64,000 nt of DNA from Bifidobacterium miconisargentati (GTDB lineage Bacteria > Actinomycetota > Actinomycetes > Actinomycetales > Bifidobacteriaceae). Of this stretch, positions 18,300 to 26,313 are shown in pieces. Where the stretch lies: assembly GCF_019331675.1 (NCBI RefSeq), contig NZ_JAHBBJ010000003.1, positions 1 through 64,000 of the forward strand, in the 5' to 3' direction. Every line of letters starts with the position of its first letter. Positions within the stretch are counted from its first letter, which is position 1. The notes under the pieces are model-generated. The model searched no databases, was not told where the DNA came from, and worked only from the letters and a program-made list of their open reading frames with translations. The position numbers and the translations under genes are program-made.

Positions 18300-19499
18300 T
18301 CACTGCGCCAGGGGCAGGGTGAGAGTGAAGGTGCTGCCCTGACCGGGGGTGCTCCAGACGGCGATGTCGCCGTGGTGGGTCAGCGCCACATGCTTGGCGA
18401 TGGCCAGGCCCAGACCCACGCCGTCCGCCGTGCGTTCGCTCTGGCCGGCACCGCGGTAGAAGCGCTCGAAGATGCGCGCCTGGTCCTTCTTGGCGATGCC
18501 CACACCCTGATCGATCACACGAATCGAGGCACGGCCTCCATCCTGGCTCTTGGAAGCGGACACGCTCACCACACCGCCTTCCTTCGAATAGCCGATGGCG
18601 TTCTCGATGAGCTTGGTCACCGCACTATCGATCTGGCCGCCCTCATCGTTGATCACCAGCGTGTCGTCGCCGCTCAGCCGCAGCGTGACGCCGGCCTGTT
18701 CGGCCTTCGGAGTGAGTCGGTCGACGGTCTTGCGCAACTGGTCCATGACCGCAAGACGATTCGCCGAGGACGGCGTGATCGGCTCCTGCGCGCGGATGAG
18801 CAGCAGCAGGTCGGAGACCATATGGTTGAGCTTGCCGCAGCTGGACCGCACCTGACGGGCATCCTCGATGATGCGCTCGCGGTCGGGCTCGCCCTGCTCC
18901 AGCGAATCGGCGAGTTTAGCGAGGGCCTCGGTCGGGCCAAGCAACTGTTCGGACACGTTCGTGATGAATGCGTCACGCACCTGGGCGAACCGGACCGAAT
19001 CGCTGACGTCCTCCACCAGCACGATCACGAACTGCGCGTTGATGCGCCCCACCGTAACCTTCAGCCAGTTGGGCCGGCGTACGGACTGGGTTTTGACCGC
19101 ACTTCCCTTGTCCCGCTCGGCCGCGTACCGTTCGGGGGTGTCGGTGGTCAGGTCGAACTGGCGCTTGCCTCCATGGGCGCGCGTCTCGTGAATCGCGTCC
19201 AGTATCTCCTTGCCCACGATGGCGTCCTCCTGGACCACACCCAGACGGTAGGCACCGGGACTGCAACGGACCACTTCGTCGTGCTCATCCACCAGAACCG
19301 AGACGTCCGGCAGCATGGACAGCAGTGTGGAGGCCTCGTCCGGCAACTCCTCGTCGTCCGGGTCCCCCTCCCCCGCGGGACGCGCGGACACACGCACACG
19401 ATGCGTCGCCACGCCGAAAATCAGAACAACACCAAGAACCACCAGCAACACGGCGGCCACGATCAGCGTGATCAGGGCCGCAATCGGCATTTCAGTCAT
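18300..19499 (-). CDS. SenX3/PhoR-like sensor kinase lacking the phospho-acceptor histidine, 399 aa
   Basis: One N-terminal transmembrane helix (about 6-30), a PAS-like segment (about 60-175, DVSVLVDEHDEVVRCSPGA), a dimerisation segment, then an HATPase domain. The ATP site is intact: N-box LIENAIGYSKEGG, G1 DQGVGIAKKDQARIFERFYRG, G2 GVGLGLAIAKH. At the H-box the usual NVSHELRTP is NVSEQLLGP, with Glu184 where the phosphorylated His should be. It diverges from phoU, the usual SenX3 neighbourhood, but no response regulator gene is adjacent. The AGGAG is very close to ATG 19499; ATG 19490 is an alternative start. Confidence 0.88.
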   Translation of the reverse strand: MTEMPIAALITLIVAAVLLVVLGVVLIFGVATHRVRVSARPAGEGDPDDEELPDEASTLLSMLPDVSVLVDEHDEVVRCSPGAYRLGVVQEDAIVGKEILDAIHETRAHGGKRQFDLTTDTPERYAAERDKGSAVKTQSVRRPNWLKVTVGRINAQFVIVLVEDVSDSVRFAQVRDAFITNVSEQLLGPTEALAKLADSLEQGEPDRERIIEDARQVRSSCGKLNHMVSDLLLLIRAQEPITPSSANRLAVMDQLRKTVDRLTPKAEQAGVTLRLSGDDTLVINDEGGQIDSAVTKLIENAIGYSKEGGVVSVSASKSQDGGRASIRVIDQGVGIAKKDQARIFERFYRGAGQSERTADGVGLGLAIAKHVALTHHGDIAVWSTPGQGSTFTLTLPLAQ

Positions 19500-19570
19500 G
19501 GCTCCTATTCTCCCACATCGCGCGGCACGCTGGGAACACGCCGAAAGCAAGCCAAAAACACGCCGGGAAC

Positions 19571-19600
19571 ATGAATTGAAGGTGAACAACCCAATGAACT
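19571..19600 (-). promoter_or_regulatory. Possible PHO-box-like TTCA direct repeats upstream of the kinase gene
   Basis: On the minus strand TTCA occurs three times at 12- and 11-bp spacing (plus-strand TGAA at 19595, 19583 and 19572), including GTTCACC and GTTCATT. Actinobacterial PhoP/RegX3 boxes are direct repeats of about 11 bp built on GTTCACC. The repeats are visible; phosphate control is inferred. TGAA at 19633 and 19645, nearer phoU, could be a second set. Confidence 0.45.
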
Positions 19601-19706
19601 TTGCAACAACTTGAGGTTGCCATTGCCTACGTTGAAGTAACGCATGAAAGCTGGAATAATACACTGAGAGAGGTTGCAATACCGAAAAGCATGAAAGGCT
19701 AGAGAA

Positions 19707-20381
19707 ATGCGCGTTATTTTCAACGAGGAGCTGAAGCAGGTTGCCGACGACCTCGACCATATGGCGCAGGACGTGCGTAAGGCGATCAACGGCGCCGGAG
19801 AGGCTTTGCTGAAGCAGGATGTCGAAGCCGCCCAGACCGTCATCGACGGCGACATCGAGATCGACGCCCTGGAGTCCTCCGTCATCGATCAGTGCGTGAA
19901 GCTGCTGGCCAAGCAGAACCCGGTGGCCACCGACCTGCGCGTGGTCGTCTCCACCATGCGCCTGGCCTCCACCTTCGAGCGTATGGGCGATCTGGCCCGT
20001 CACGTCGCCGAGGCCGCACGCCGCACCTACCCGGCATCCCCGCTGCCGGAGGCCGCCCAGCCGGTGTTCGCCCAGATGATCGACTTCCTGAGCAACACCG
20101 CGGACCAGCTCATCGCCATGCTCTCCGACCGTGACGCCAAGATCGCCGAGCACATCATCCTCGACGACGACACGCTGGACGAGCTGCACCACAAGACCTT
20201 CGAGCTGGCGCTTTCCGACGGCATCACCCGTCAGCAGACCGTGGACATCGTGCTACTGGGCCGCTTCCTGGAGCGTCTCGGCGACCACGCCGTGTCCTCC
20301 GCCCGCCGCGTGGTGTACATCGTGTCCGGCTTCGACCCGTCCAAGAAGCCCGCGCGCGACGAGGGCACCGACATCGGCTGA
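19707..20381 (+). CDS. phoU: PhoU phosphate-transport regulatory protein, 224 aa
   Basis: PhoU mediates signalling between the phosphate ABC transporter (Pst) and the phosphate sensor kinase. Two repeated three-helix bundles are evident, with the metal-binding E/D motifs: DGDIEIDALESSVIDQC plus LASTFERMGDLARHVAE in the first half, and DDDTLDELHHKTFEL plus LGRFLERLGDHAVSSAR in the second. Length is normal. Divergent from the SenX3-like gene, with TGAA repeats between. Confidence 0.96.
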   Translation: MRVIFNEELKQVADDLDHMAQDVRKAINGAGEALLKQDVEAAQTVIDGDIEIDALESSVIDQCVKLLAKQNPVATDLRVVVSTMRLASTFERMGDLARHVAEAARRTYPASPLPEAAQPVFAQMIDFLSNTADQLIAMLSDRDAKIAEHIILDDDTLDELHHKTFELALSDGITRQQTVDIVLLGRFLERLGDHAVSSARRVVYIVSGFDPSKKPARDEGTDIG

Positions 20382-20421
20382 TACGCCTGGACTGAAATCC
20401 TTATCCCCTCGGGGATGCCCG

Positions 20422-20456
20422 AAACGGCGATCCGGTTGCGACTGGACGCCGTTTTC
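20422..20456 (+). terminator. Terminator after phoU
   Basis: AAACGGCG pairs with CGCCGTTT, followed by TTC. It lies 40 nt past the phoU stop. Confidence 0.75.
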
Positions 20457-20473
20457 TTATGCCGTTTGATCGA

Positions 20474-20629
20474 CCGCGTTTTTCTGGCTCCCTTCTTTGA
20501 GGGGAGCTGTCAGCAAAGCTGACTGAGGGGAGTATACAGGCGGGAACAGGCGGGAACGAACGTGGTACTCCCCTCAGTCTCACTTCGTTCGACAGCTCCC
20601 CTCAAAGAGGGGAGCCAGAAAAAACGCGG
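20474..20629. repeat. 156-bp interspersed palindromic repeat pair
   Basis: CCGCGTTTTTCTGGCTCCC at the left is mirrored by GGGAGCCAGAAAAAACGCGG at the right. Inside, each side carries its own small hairpin (CTCCCTTC..GAGGGGAG and CTCCCCTC..GAGGGGAG) and an AGTCAGC/CAGTCTC block around a 20-bp AACAGGCGGGAAC region. The same CTCCCCTCAGTC...GACAGCTCCCCTC module occurs at 24430 and inside the MITEs. There are no terminal transposon-type repeats or target duplication here. Confidence 0.85.
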
Positions 20630-20634
20630 GTACG

Positions 20635-20670
20635 AAAAAGGGAGCCGCACGGTGAGGTGCGACTCCCTTG
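20635..20670 (-). terminator. Terminator of gpm
   Basis: On the minus strand AAGGGAGTCGCAC pairs with GTGCGGCTCCCTT (one mismatch), followed by TTTC. It is 37 nt after the gpm stop codon. Confidence 0.85.
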
Positions 20671-20706
20671 ATGCGTGTTCGACGCGCTAGCCTATCGGCT
20701 TGAGGC

Positions 20707-21447
20707 TCACTTCTGGCCCTGAGCAGCGACGGCAGCGGCACCGGCGGCAGCGGCCTCCGGATCCAGGTACTCGCCACGCGGCTTGATCGGCTTGAAGTTC
20801 TCATCCAGCTCGTAGAGCAGCGGGATGGCAGTCGGGATGTTGACCTTGGCGATCTCTTCCTCGGACAGGTTGTCGAGCATCTTGACGATGGCACGCAGCG
20901 AGTTGCCGTGGGCGGCGATCAGGACGGTCTTGCCGGCCTTGAGCTCCGGCTCAATGGCGGACTTGAAGTACGGCTCAACGCGCTTGACCACGTCGGCCAG
21001 GCACTCGGCTTCCGGAACCGGGTCGCCCGTGTAACGCGGGTCGTGGTTCTGGGCGTACTGATCGTTCGGATCGATCTCGGGCGGCGGGGTGGCGTAGGAG
21101 CGGCGCCACAGCATGAACTTCTCGTCGCCGTACTCCTCGCGGATCTCGGTCTTGTTCTTGCCCTGCAGAGCGCCGTAGTGACGCTCGTTGAGACGCCAGT
21201 TGCGCTCGACCGGGATCCACAGACGATCCGCGGCATCCAGCGCGATGTTGGCGGTGTTGATGGCGCGACGCAGCAGGGAGGTGAACACGATGTCCGGAAG
21301 GACGTTCTTCTCCTTGAGCAGCTCGCCGCCACGCTTGGCTTCGGCTTCACCCTGCTCGGTCAGCGGGACGTCGACCCAGCCGGTGAACTGATTGGTTTTG
21401 TTCCATGCGCTCTGTCCATGACGGAGCAGTACTAGTTTGTAAGACAT
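20707..21447 (-). CDS. gpm: 2,3-bisphosphoglycerate-dependent phosphoglycerate mutase, 246 aa
   Basis: Glycolytic enzyme interconverting 3- and 2-phosphoglycerate. The phosphohistidine motif [18 protein letters not shown] has His10, and [17 protein letters not shown] holds the second His. [12 protein letters not shown] and [16 protein letters not shown] are typical dPGM segments. An Ala-rich tail ([13 protein letters not shown]) extends the C-terminus slightly. Monocistronic with its own terminator. Confidence 0.96.
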   Translation of the reverse strand: MSYKLVLLRHGQSAWNKTNQFTGWVDVPLTEQGEAEAKRGGELLKEKNVLPDIVFTSLLRRAINTANIALDAADRLWIPVERNWRLNERHYGALQGKNKTEIREEYGDEKFMLWRRSYATPPPEIDPNDQYAQNHDPRYTGDPVPEAECLADVVKRVEPYFKSAIEPELKAGKTVLIAAHGNSLRAIVKMLDNLSEEEIAKVNIPTAIPLLYELDENFKPIKPRGEYLDPEAAAAGAAAVAAQGQK

Positions 21448-21526
21448 ACGGCCAGTTTACAGCCCGTGCGGGCCAAACGCGACTGCGAATCTTACGTTTT
21501 TCGCATCGATTGGATAACGGTTAGCG

Positions 21527-22507
21527 TCACACGGCAACGGCGATCACGACCACGACGGCGAACAGCAGCGTCTGGAAACCGGCGTCGCTCAGGGCGGTGC
21601 GGAACTGGTGCTTGGGCACGCTGGAGACCATGCGCACCGGCACGCCCACACCGGAAATCAGCAGGATGCCGCCCCACGGCAGCCACAGCGACATACAGAC
21701 GAACAGGCCGAGCATCCACGCCGCGATGCAGCAGGCGGTGAACAATGCGGTAGTGCGCCGCTCTCCCAGCCGCACGGCCAGCGTGCGCTTGCCATGCCGC
21801 TTGTCCTCGGCGATGTCTCGCAGATTGTTGACCATGAGCAGCATCACGGCGTTGAGACCACAGCAGACGGCACCGCACACGCCCATCACATCGATGCTGC
21901 CGGCAAGCGCGTACTCGGTGCCGAGCACCGCGGCCAAACCGAAGAACAGGAATACCGCGACTTCGCCGAGGCCGGCATACCCGTACGGATGCTTGCCGCC
22001 GGTGTAGAACCAGCCGGCGATGAGGCTCAAGGCGCCCACAGCCAGCAGCCACCACGCCTGCGAGATGACGACCGCCACCAGGCCACAGACGGCGGCGAGC
22101 ACGGCGGCGATGCCGGCTGCGATCAGCACATGCTTCGGAGGCACGCCCGAGGCCACTAGGCGACGGGGTTTCGGCGTTCCGCCGCGCTGTTCGGCGTCCG
22201 ACTCCGCCGCGCCCCGCCCCTCATCGGTGCCACGGATGCCATCGGAATAGTCGTTGGCGAAATTGACCGCGATTTGCAGGAACACCGCCACGAGCATGCA
22301 GAGTATGGCCACCGGCCAGAAATGGCCTTGCAACGGCTCGGCCAGGGCTTGGTTGGCCACGCATTCCTGCGGCACGGGATGAATCTCGACGCAGGTGCCG
22401 AGCTGGTCGATACGGCGGGATGCCAGTGCCGCGCCGACCAGCACCGGGGCGATCGAAGCGGGCAGTGTCTTGGGGCGCAGTCCGGTTAACCATAGACGTG
22501 GATTCAT
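21527..22507 (-). CDS. menA: UbiA-family prenyltransferase, MenA-like, 326 aa
   Basis: Integral-membrane prenyltransferase probably attaching a polyprenyl chain to dihydroxynaphthoate in menaquinone synthesis. The first Asp-rich motif is NDYSDGIRGTDEGR and the second is NNLRDIAEDKRHGKRTLAVRLG; the MenA-like start LWLTGLRPKTLPASIAPVL and about eight hydrophobic helices are present. ATG 22507 follows a GGGGG site; the longer frame runs into a hairpin pair. A loop of about 25 residues after the first helix (CVEIHPVPQECVANQALAEP) is an insertion not usual for the family. No other men genes are near, so the substrate is an inference. Confidence 0.82.
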   Translation of the reverse strand: MNPRLWLTGLRPKTLPASIAPVLVGAALASRRIDQLGTCVEIHPVPQECVANQALAEPLQGHFWPVAILCMLVAVFLQIAVNFANDYSDGIRGTDEGRGAAESDAEQRGGTPKPRRLVASGVPPKHVLIAAGIAAVLAAVCGLVAVVISQAWWLLAVGALSLIAGWFYTGGKHPYGYAGLGEVAVFLFFGLAAVLGTEYALAGSIDVMGVCGAVCCGLNAVMLLMVNNLRDIAEDKRHGKRTLAVRLGERRTTALFTACCIAAWMLGLFVCMSLWLPWGGILLISGVGVPVRMVSSVPKHQFRTALSDAGFQTLLFAVVVVIAVAV

Positions 22508-22530
22508 GTTTTCCCCCAACACTATGCAAA

Positions 22531-22643
22531 ATCCTTTGTATGTTCGCGTCCCGACGAGGGCCTCGCGAACATACAAAGGATTAATGAGGCTAAACCCTTT
22601 GTATGTTCGCGGCATGATCGTTCAGACGCGAACATACAAAGGG
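22531..22643. repeat. Two consecutive hairpins built from four copies of CCTTTGTATGTTCGCG
   Basis: Hairpin 1: ATCCTTTGTATGTTCGCG (22531-22548) with its complement at 22564-22581. Hairpin 2: CCCTTTGTATGTTCGCG (22595-22611) with its complement at 22627-22643. The stems are 17-18 bp and perfect, and the loops have different sequence. They lie between lysS (stop at 22659) and menA (start at 22507), both on the minus strand. No T-run follows either stem. Confidence 0.85.
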
Positions 22644-22658
22644 AAACAGGTTTGAGAC

Positions 22659-24341
22659 TCAGGCCACCAGCGGCTTGACCAGCGGGAAGGTGATGGTCTC
22701 GCGGATCGTGGCGCCGGTCAGGGCGATGAGCAGTCGGTCGATGCCCATGCCCATGCCACCTGCCGGCGGCATGCCCACGCCGAGGGCCTCCAGGAAGTCC
22801 TCATCGATGTCGCAGGCCTCCTCGTCGCCCGCCAGCGCGTCCTTGGCCTGGGCCACGAAACGCTCGCGCTGCACGACCGGGTCGTTGAGCTCGGAGTAGC
22901 CGGTAGCCAGCTCGAAGCCGCGCACGTAGAGATCCCACTTCTCCACCACACCCGGCTTGGTGCGGTGACCCTTGACCAGCGGAGAGGTCTCGACCGGGAA
23001 GTCACGCACGAAGGTGGGCTCGTAGAGCTTGTCCTCGTAGAAGTGCTCCCACAGGTGCTCCACGAGCTTGCCGTGGTTCTCCACGTCGTCACGCTCCACG
23101 CCGAGCTTGTCGGCGATCTCGCCGAGGTGCTCCACGGAGGTGCCGGGGTGCTCGGGGCCGCCGTTCGGCACGATCTCCTCGCCGAGGGCCTCGGACAGGG
23201 AGTCGTACATGCTGATGGTCTTCCATTCACCGCCGAAGTCGTATTCGGTGCCGTCGAGCAGCGTGACCTTGTGGGAACCGTAGACGTCCATGGCGGTCTT
23301 CTGCACGAGCTCCTTGACCAGCTGGCCGATGGAGTCGTAGGTGCCGTAGGCCTGGTAGGCCTCGACCATGGTGAACTCCGGGGCGTGCGTGGCGTCGACG
23401 CCCTCGTTGCGGAAGTCACGGTTGATCTCGAACACGCGGTCGATGCCACCGACCAGGCAGCGCTTGAGGAACAGCTCCGGGGCGATGCGCAGGTAGAGGT
23501 CGAGATCGAAGGCGTTCATGTGCGTGGTGAACGGACGGGCCGCGGCGCCGCCGTGCAGGGTCTGCAGCATCGGGGTCTCGACCTCGAGGAAGCCATGGTC
23601 GTCGAAGGTGCGGCGCAGGGAGGCCACGGCCTTGGAGCGGTTGCGGACCATGTTGCGGATCTTCTCGTCCGCGATCATGCCGATGTACGGCTTGCGGGTG
23701 CGGGTGTCCTCGTTGAGGTCCTTGTGCAGGGCCGGCAGCGGCTGCAGCGCCTTGGAGGCGATGGCCCACTCGGTGGCGAACACGGACAGCTCGCCGGTCT
23801 TGGAGGCGATCACGCGACCCTTCAGGTACAGGTGGTCGCCGAGGTCCACGAGCTGCTTGAACTGCTTGAGGGAGTCGGCGCCGATCTCCTTCTTGGAGAT
23901 CATGCCCTGGATCTTGGTGCCGTCGCCGGCGGAGAGCTGCACGAAGCACAGGCCGCCCGCGTTGCGCAGGAACAGCACGCGGCCGGCGATGCCGACCATG
24001 TCCTCGGTCTCCTGACCGGGCTCGAGCTTGCCGTCGTACTTGGCGCGCACGTCCTCGATGGTGTCGGTCACGTCCAGGTGGACCGGGTAGGGGGCGATGC
24101 CGGCCTCAAGCATCATGGCACGCTTGGCCACACGCATCTGCACCTGCTCGGGGTGCGCCAGCGGGCCGAACTCCTTGTTGGAGGGGTCCACGGCCTCGTC
24201 CAGCGTGGCGCCGGACTTGATCTTCTCGGTGATGGTGGCGTCCTGCTTGAGCAGCATTTCCGCACGCTCGACGGTGCTCATCTGCGGGACGGCCGGGGTT
24301 TCGTTCTCGGTATTCTCAGTGTTTTCAACAACTTCAGCCAT
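22659..24341 (-). CDS. lysS: Lysyl-tRNA synthetase, class II, 560 aa
   Basis: Charges tRNA-Lys. An N-terminal OB-fold (about 100-215, beginning DMVGIAGRVLFLRNAGGLCFVQL) binds the anticodon, followed by the class II catalytic domain with motif 2 RDFRNEGVDATHAPEFTMVE and motif 3 GGMGMGIDRLLIALTG. The protein is longer than E. coli LysS because of an acidic N-terminal stretch (VVENTENTENE) of about 50 residues, usual in bifidobacteria. Single gene. Confidence 0.97.
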   Translation of the reverse strand: MAEVVENTENTENETPAVPQMSTVERAEMLLKQDATITEKIKSGATLDEAVDPSNKEFGPLAHPEQVQMRVAKRAMMLEAGIAPYPVHLDVTDTIEDVRAKYDGKLEPGQETEDMVGIAGRVLFLRNAGGLCFVQLSAGDGTKIQGMISKKEIGADSLKQFKQLVDLGDHLYLKGRVIASKTGELSVFATEWAIASKALQPLPALHKDLNEDTRTRKPYIGMIADEKIRNMVRNRSKAVASLRRTFDDHGFLEVETPMLQTLHGGAAARPFTTHMNAFDLDLYLRIAPELFLKRCLVGGIDRVFEINRDFRNEGVDATHAPEFTMVEAYQAYGTYDSIGQLVKELVQKTAMDVYGSHKVTLLDGTEYDFGGEWKTISMYDSLSEALGEEIVPNGGPEHPGTSVEHLGEIADKLGVERDDVENHGKLVEHLWEHFYEDKLYEPTFVRDFPVETSPLVKGHRTKPGVVEKWDLYVRGFELATGYSELNDPVVQRERFVAQAKDALAGDEEACDIDEDFLEALGVGMPPAGGMGMGIDRLLIALTGATIRETITFPLVKPLVA

Positions 24342-24429
24342 GGTTCTTCAGTGTACGCAAGACCGGCGAATTCTCTTTTTCGGGCTTTCGCCAAGCGCCT
24401 GCAACAAGCCCTTTATAAGTCTCCGTCTT

Positions 24430-24552
24430 CTGGCTCCCTCCCCGAGGGGAGCTGTCGAACGTAGTGAGACTGAGGGGAGCGACTTGATTTATCGACATCG
24501 CCGAACTCCCCTCAGTCGGCTCCGCCGACAGCTCCCCTCAAAGAGGGGAGCC
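24430..24552. repeat. Interspersed palindromic repeat, inverted pair
   Basis: CTGGCTCCCTCCCCGAGGGGAGCTGTC on the left (given in parts: CTGGCTCCC, then GAGGGGAGCTGTC) mirrors GACAGCTCCCCTC and GGGGAGCC on the right, enclosing an ACTGAGGGGAG / CTCCCCTCAGTC pair. Same family as 20474-20629. It sits between the divergent lysS and tRNA-Pro. Confidence 0.85.
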
Positions 24553-24675
24553 CCCCAAAAAACGAAATCACCGCCATTCACCGCAATCCGCCACGAAAAC
24601 GTTGAAATTCCGCGCGACACGCCGTAGTTTGCATAATCAGGCACCCTTATCGTAAGCTATACGACGTTGCCAAAA

Positions 24676-24749
<74 letters not shown>

Positions 24750-24858
24750 CTGCAATAAGGGAATCAGTGGTTACCGCTGGTTCCCTTTCTTTTTGCCTGA
24801 ACCGCGGTATCCCATCACCGATCGCCGCGCGAAGGCACGAGTGGAGGCAAGAGTACCG

Positions 24859-26049
24859 ATGAAGAAAAGTCTGCTCGCGCTCGCTTCGGGCGCGTTCATC
24901 CTCGGCGCCGCGGAATTCGTGATGATGGGCATCCTGCCGCAGGCCGCCGCCGCGACCGGCGTGGACATCCCCACCGCCGGCCATTACATTTCCGCCTACG
25001 CCTTCGGCGTGTGCTTCGGCACGCTGATTCTGGTGTTCGGCCGCAAGGTGCCGCCGAAGAACCTCATCATCCTGTTCATGGCCATTGCGTTGACAGGCAA
25101 CCTGCTGTCCGCGGTCTCCGTCAACGGCCCGATGCTGCTTGTCGCTCGCTTCATCTCCGGCCTGCCGCACGGCGCGTTCTTCGGCACCGCCACACTCATC
25201 GCCAAGACGCTGGCGGACAAGGGCAAGGAGGCGCAGTCGGTCGCCGCGATGGTGACCGGCCAGACCGTGGCCAACATGCTGGGCGTTCCCGCCGGCACGC
25301 TGATGGCCGAATTCCTGTCCTGGCGTCTCGCGTTCGGATTCCTCGCCGCGTGGGCCGCGATGACCATCGTGCTTGCACTGACGTGGATCCCGTACGTCGC
25401 CCCCATCAAGGACGCGGGCATCGCCGGCCAGTTCCGCTTCCTGACCCGCCGCGGCCCGTGGGTGATCCTGGCCGCCGTGTTCACCGGCAACGCCGGCGTG
25501 TTCTGCTGGTGGAGCTACGTCTCCCCGTGGCTGCAGAAGTCCGGCGGCTGGTCGTCCGACCTGGTGCCGCTGCTCATGATGCTCGCCGGCTTCGGCATGG
25601 TGGTGGGCGGTCTGATCGGCGGACGCATCACCGACCGTTGGCGCCACGCCGGCACCGCGGCCCTGGGACAGGCGATTTCCTGCCTCGGCCTGATCATGGT
25701 GTTCCTCGTGCCCGCCAACCTGGTGACCACCGCCATCCTGACGTTCTGGATCGCGTTCGGCCTGTTCTTCATCTCCGCTCCGCAGCAGCTGCTCATGACC
25801 GAGGCCGGCCAGGGCGGCGGCGAACTCATCGCCGGCGCGGCAGTGCAGGTGGCGTTCAACTTCGGCAACGCCGTGGGCTCCATCGTGGGCGGTGCCATGC
25901 TCAACGCCTTCGCCATGCAGTACCGGTTCACCGGCCTGGGCGGCGTCCCGCTGGCCCTGATGGCCGTGGGGCTGCTGACCTATTACTCGTGGCGCTGCGA
26001 GACGAACACCGACGCCATCCACCGCATGCGCGAAGTCAAGGTGAACTGA
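24859..26049 (+). CDS. MFS transporter, AraJ/DHA1-like, 397 aa
   Basis: Twelve predicted transmembrane helices. The start LLALASGAFILGAAEFVMMG is the hallmark of the AraJ/YdhP/NepI branch of drug:H+ antiporters, and LVARFISGLPHGAFFGTA and GVPAGTLMAEFLSWRLAF follow as expected. It probably exports a sugar, nucleoside or drug. ATG 24859 has GGAGG at 24843-24847; a frame from 24667 runs through the tRNA and is not used. The gene begins 110 nt after tRNA-Pro, and a long hairpin follows it. Confidence 0.9.
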   Translation: MKKSLLALASGAFILGAAEFVMMGILPQAAAATGVDIPTAGHYISAYAFGVCFGTLILVFGRKVPPKNLIILFMAIALTGNLLSAVSVNGPMLLVARFISGLPHGAFFGTATLIAKTLADKGKEAQSVAAMVTGQTVANMLGVPAGTLMAEFLSWRLAFGFLAAWAAMTIVLALTWIPYVAPIKDAGIAGQFRFLTRRGPWVILAAVFTGNAGVFCWWSYVSPWLQKSGGWSSDLVPLLMMLAGFGMVVGGLIGGRITDRWRHAGTAALGQAISCLGLIMVFLVPANLVTTAILTFWIAFGLFFISAPQQLLMTEAGQGGGELIAGAAVQVAFNFGNAVGSIVGGAMLNAFAMQYRFTGLGGVPLALMAVGLLTYYSWRCETNTDAIHRMREVKVN

Positions 26050-26057
26050 TTACGACT

Positions 26058-26150
26058 GGCGGCGCGGCGGGTAGGTATGTACGTGTCGACACACTCAAGG
26101 CCGTTCGGCCAAGCTTACGGTCGTCACGCACATACCTGCCCGCCGCGCCT
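26058..26150 (+). terminator. Long hairpin after the MFS gene
   Basis: GGCGCGGCGGGTAGGTATGT pairs with ACATACCTGCCCGCCGCGCC (one mismatch) across a loop of about 50 nt. The stem is very stable but there is no T-run; it may act as a processing site or a weak terminator. Confidence 0.6.
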
Positions 26151-26218
26151 TCCATATCGGCAAACTCAAAACATCAGCGAGTTCGTTCTTCCATAGCTCC
26201 ACCTTTCAAACTCCGACA

Positions 26219-26253
26219 ATCGCCTGCTGAGAGCAAACTCACAGGCGATTTTT
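26219..26253 (+). terminator. Terminator-like hairpin before the DUF4037 gene
   Basis: ATCGCCTG pairs with CAGGCGAT followed by TTTT. It closes any transcript entering from the MFS side. Confidence 0.75.
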
Positions 26254-26313
26254 CGTATGCGCCGGCCGCCGTGACCATAGACTGTTACAGGAATCTGTTC
26301 AAGGAGGTACACG

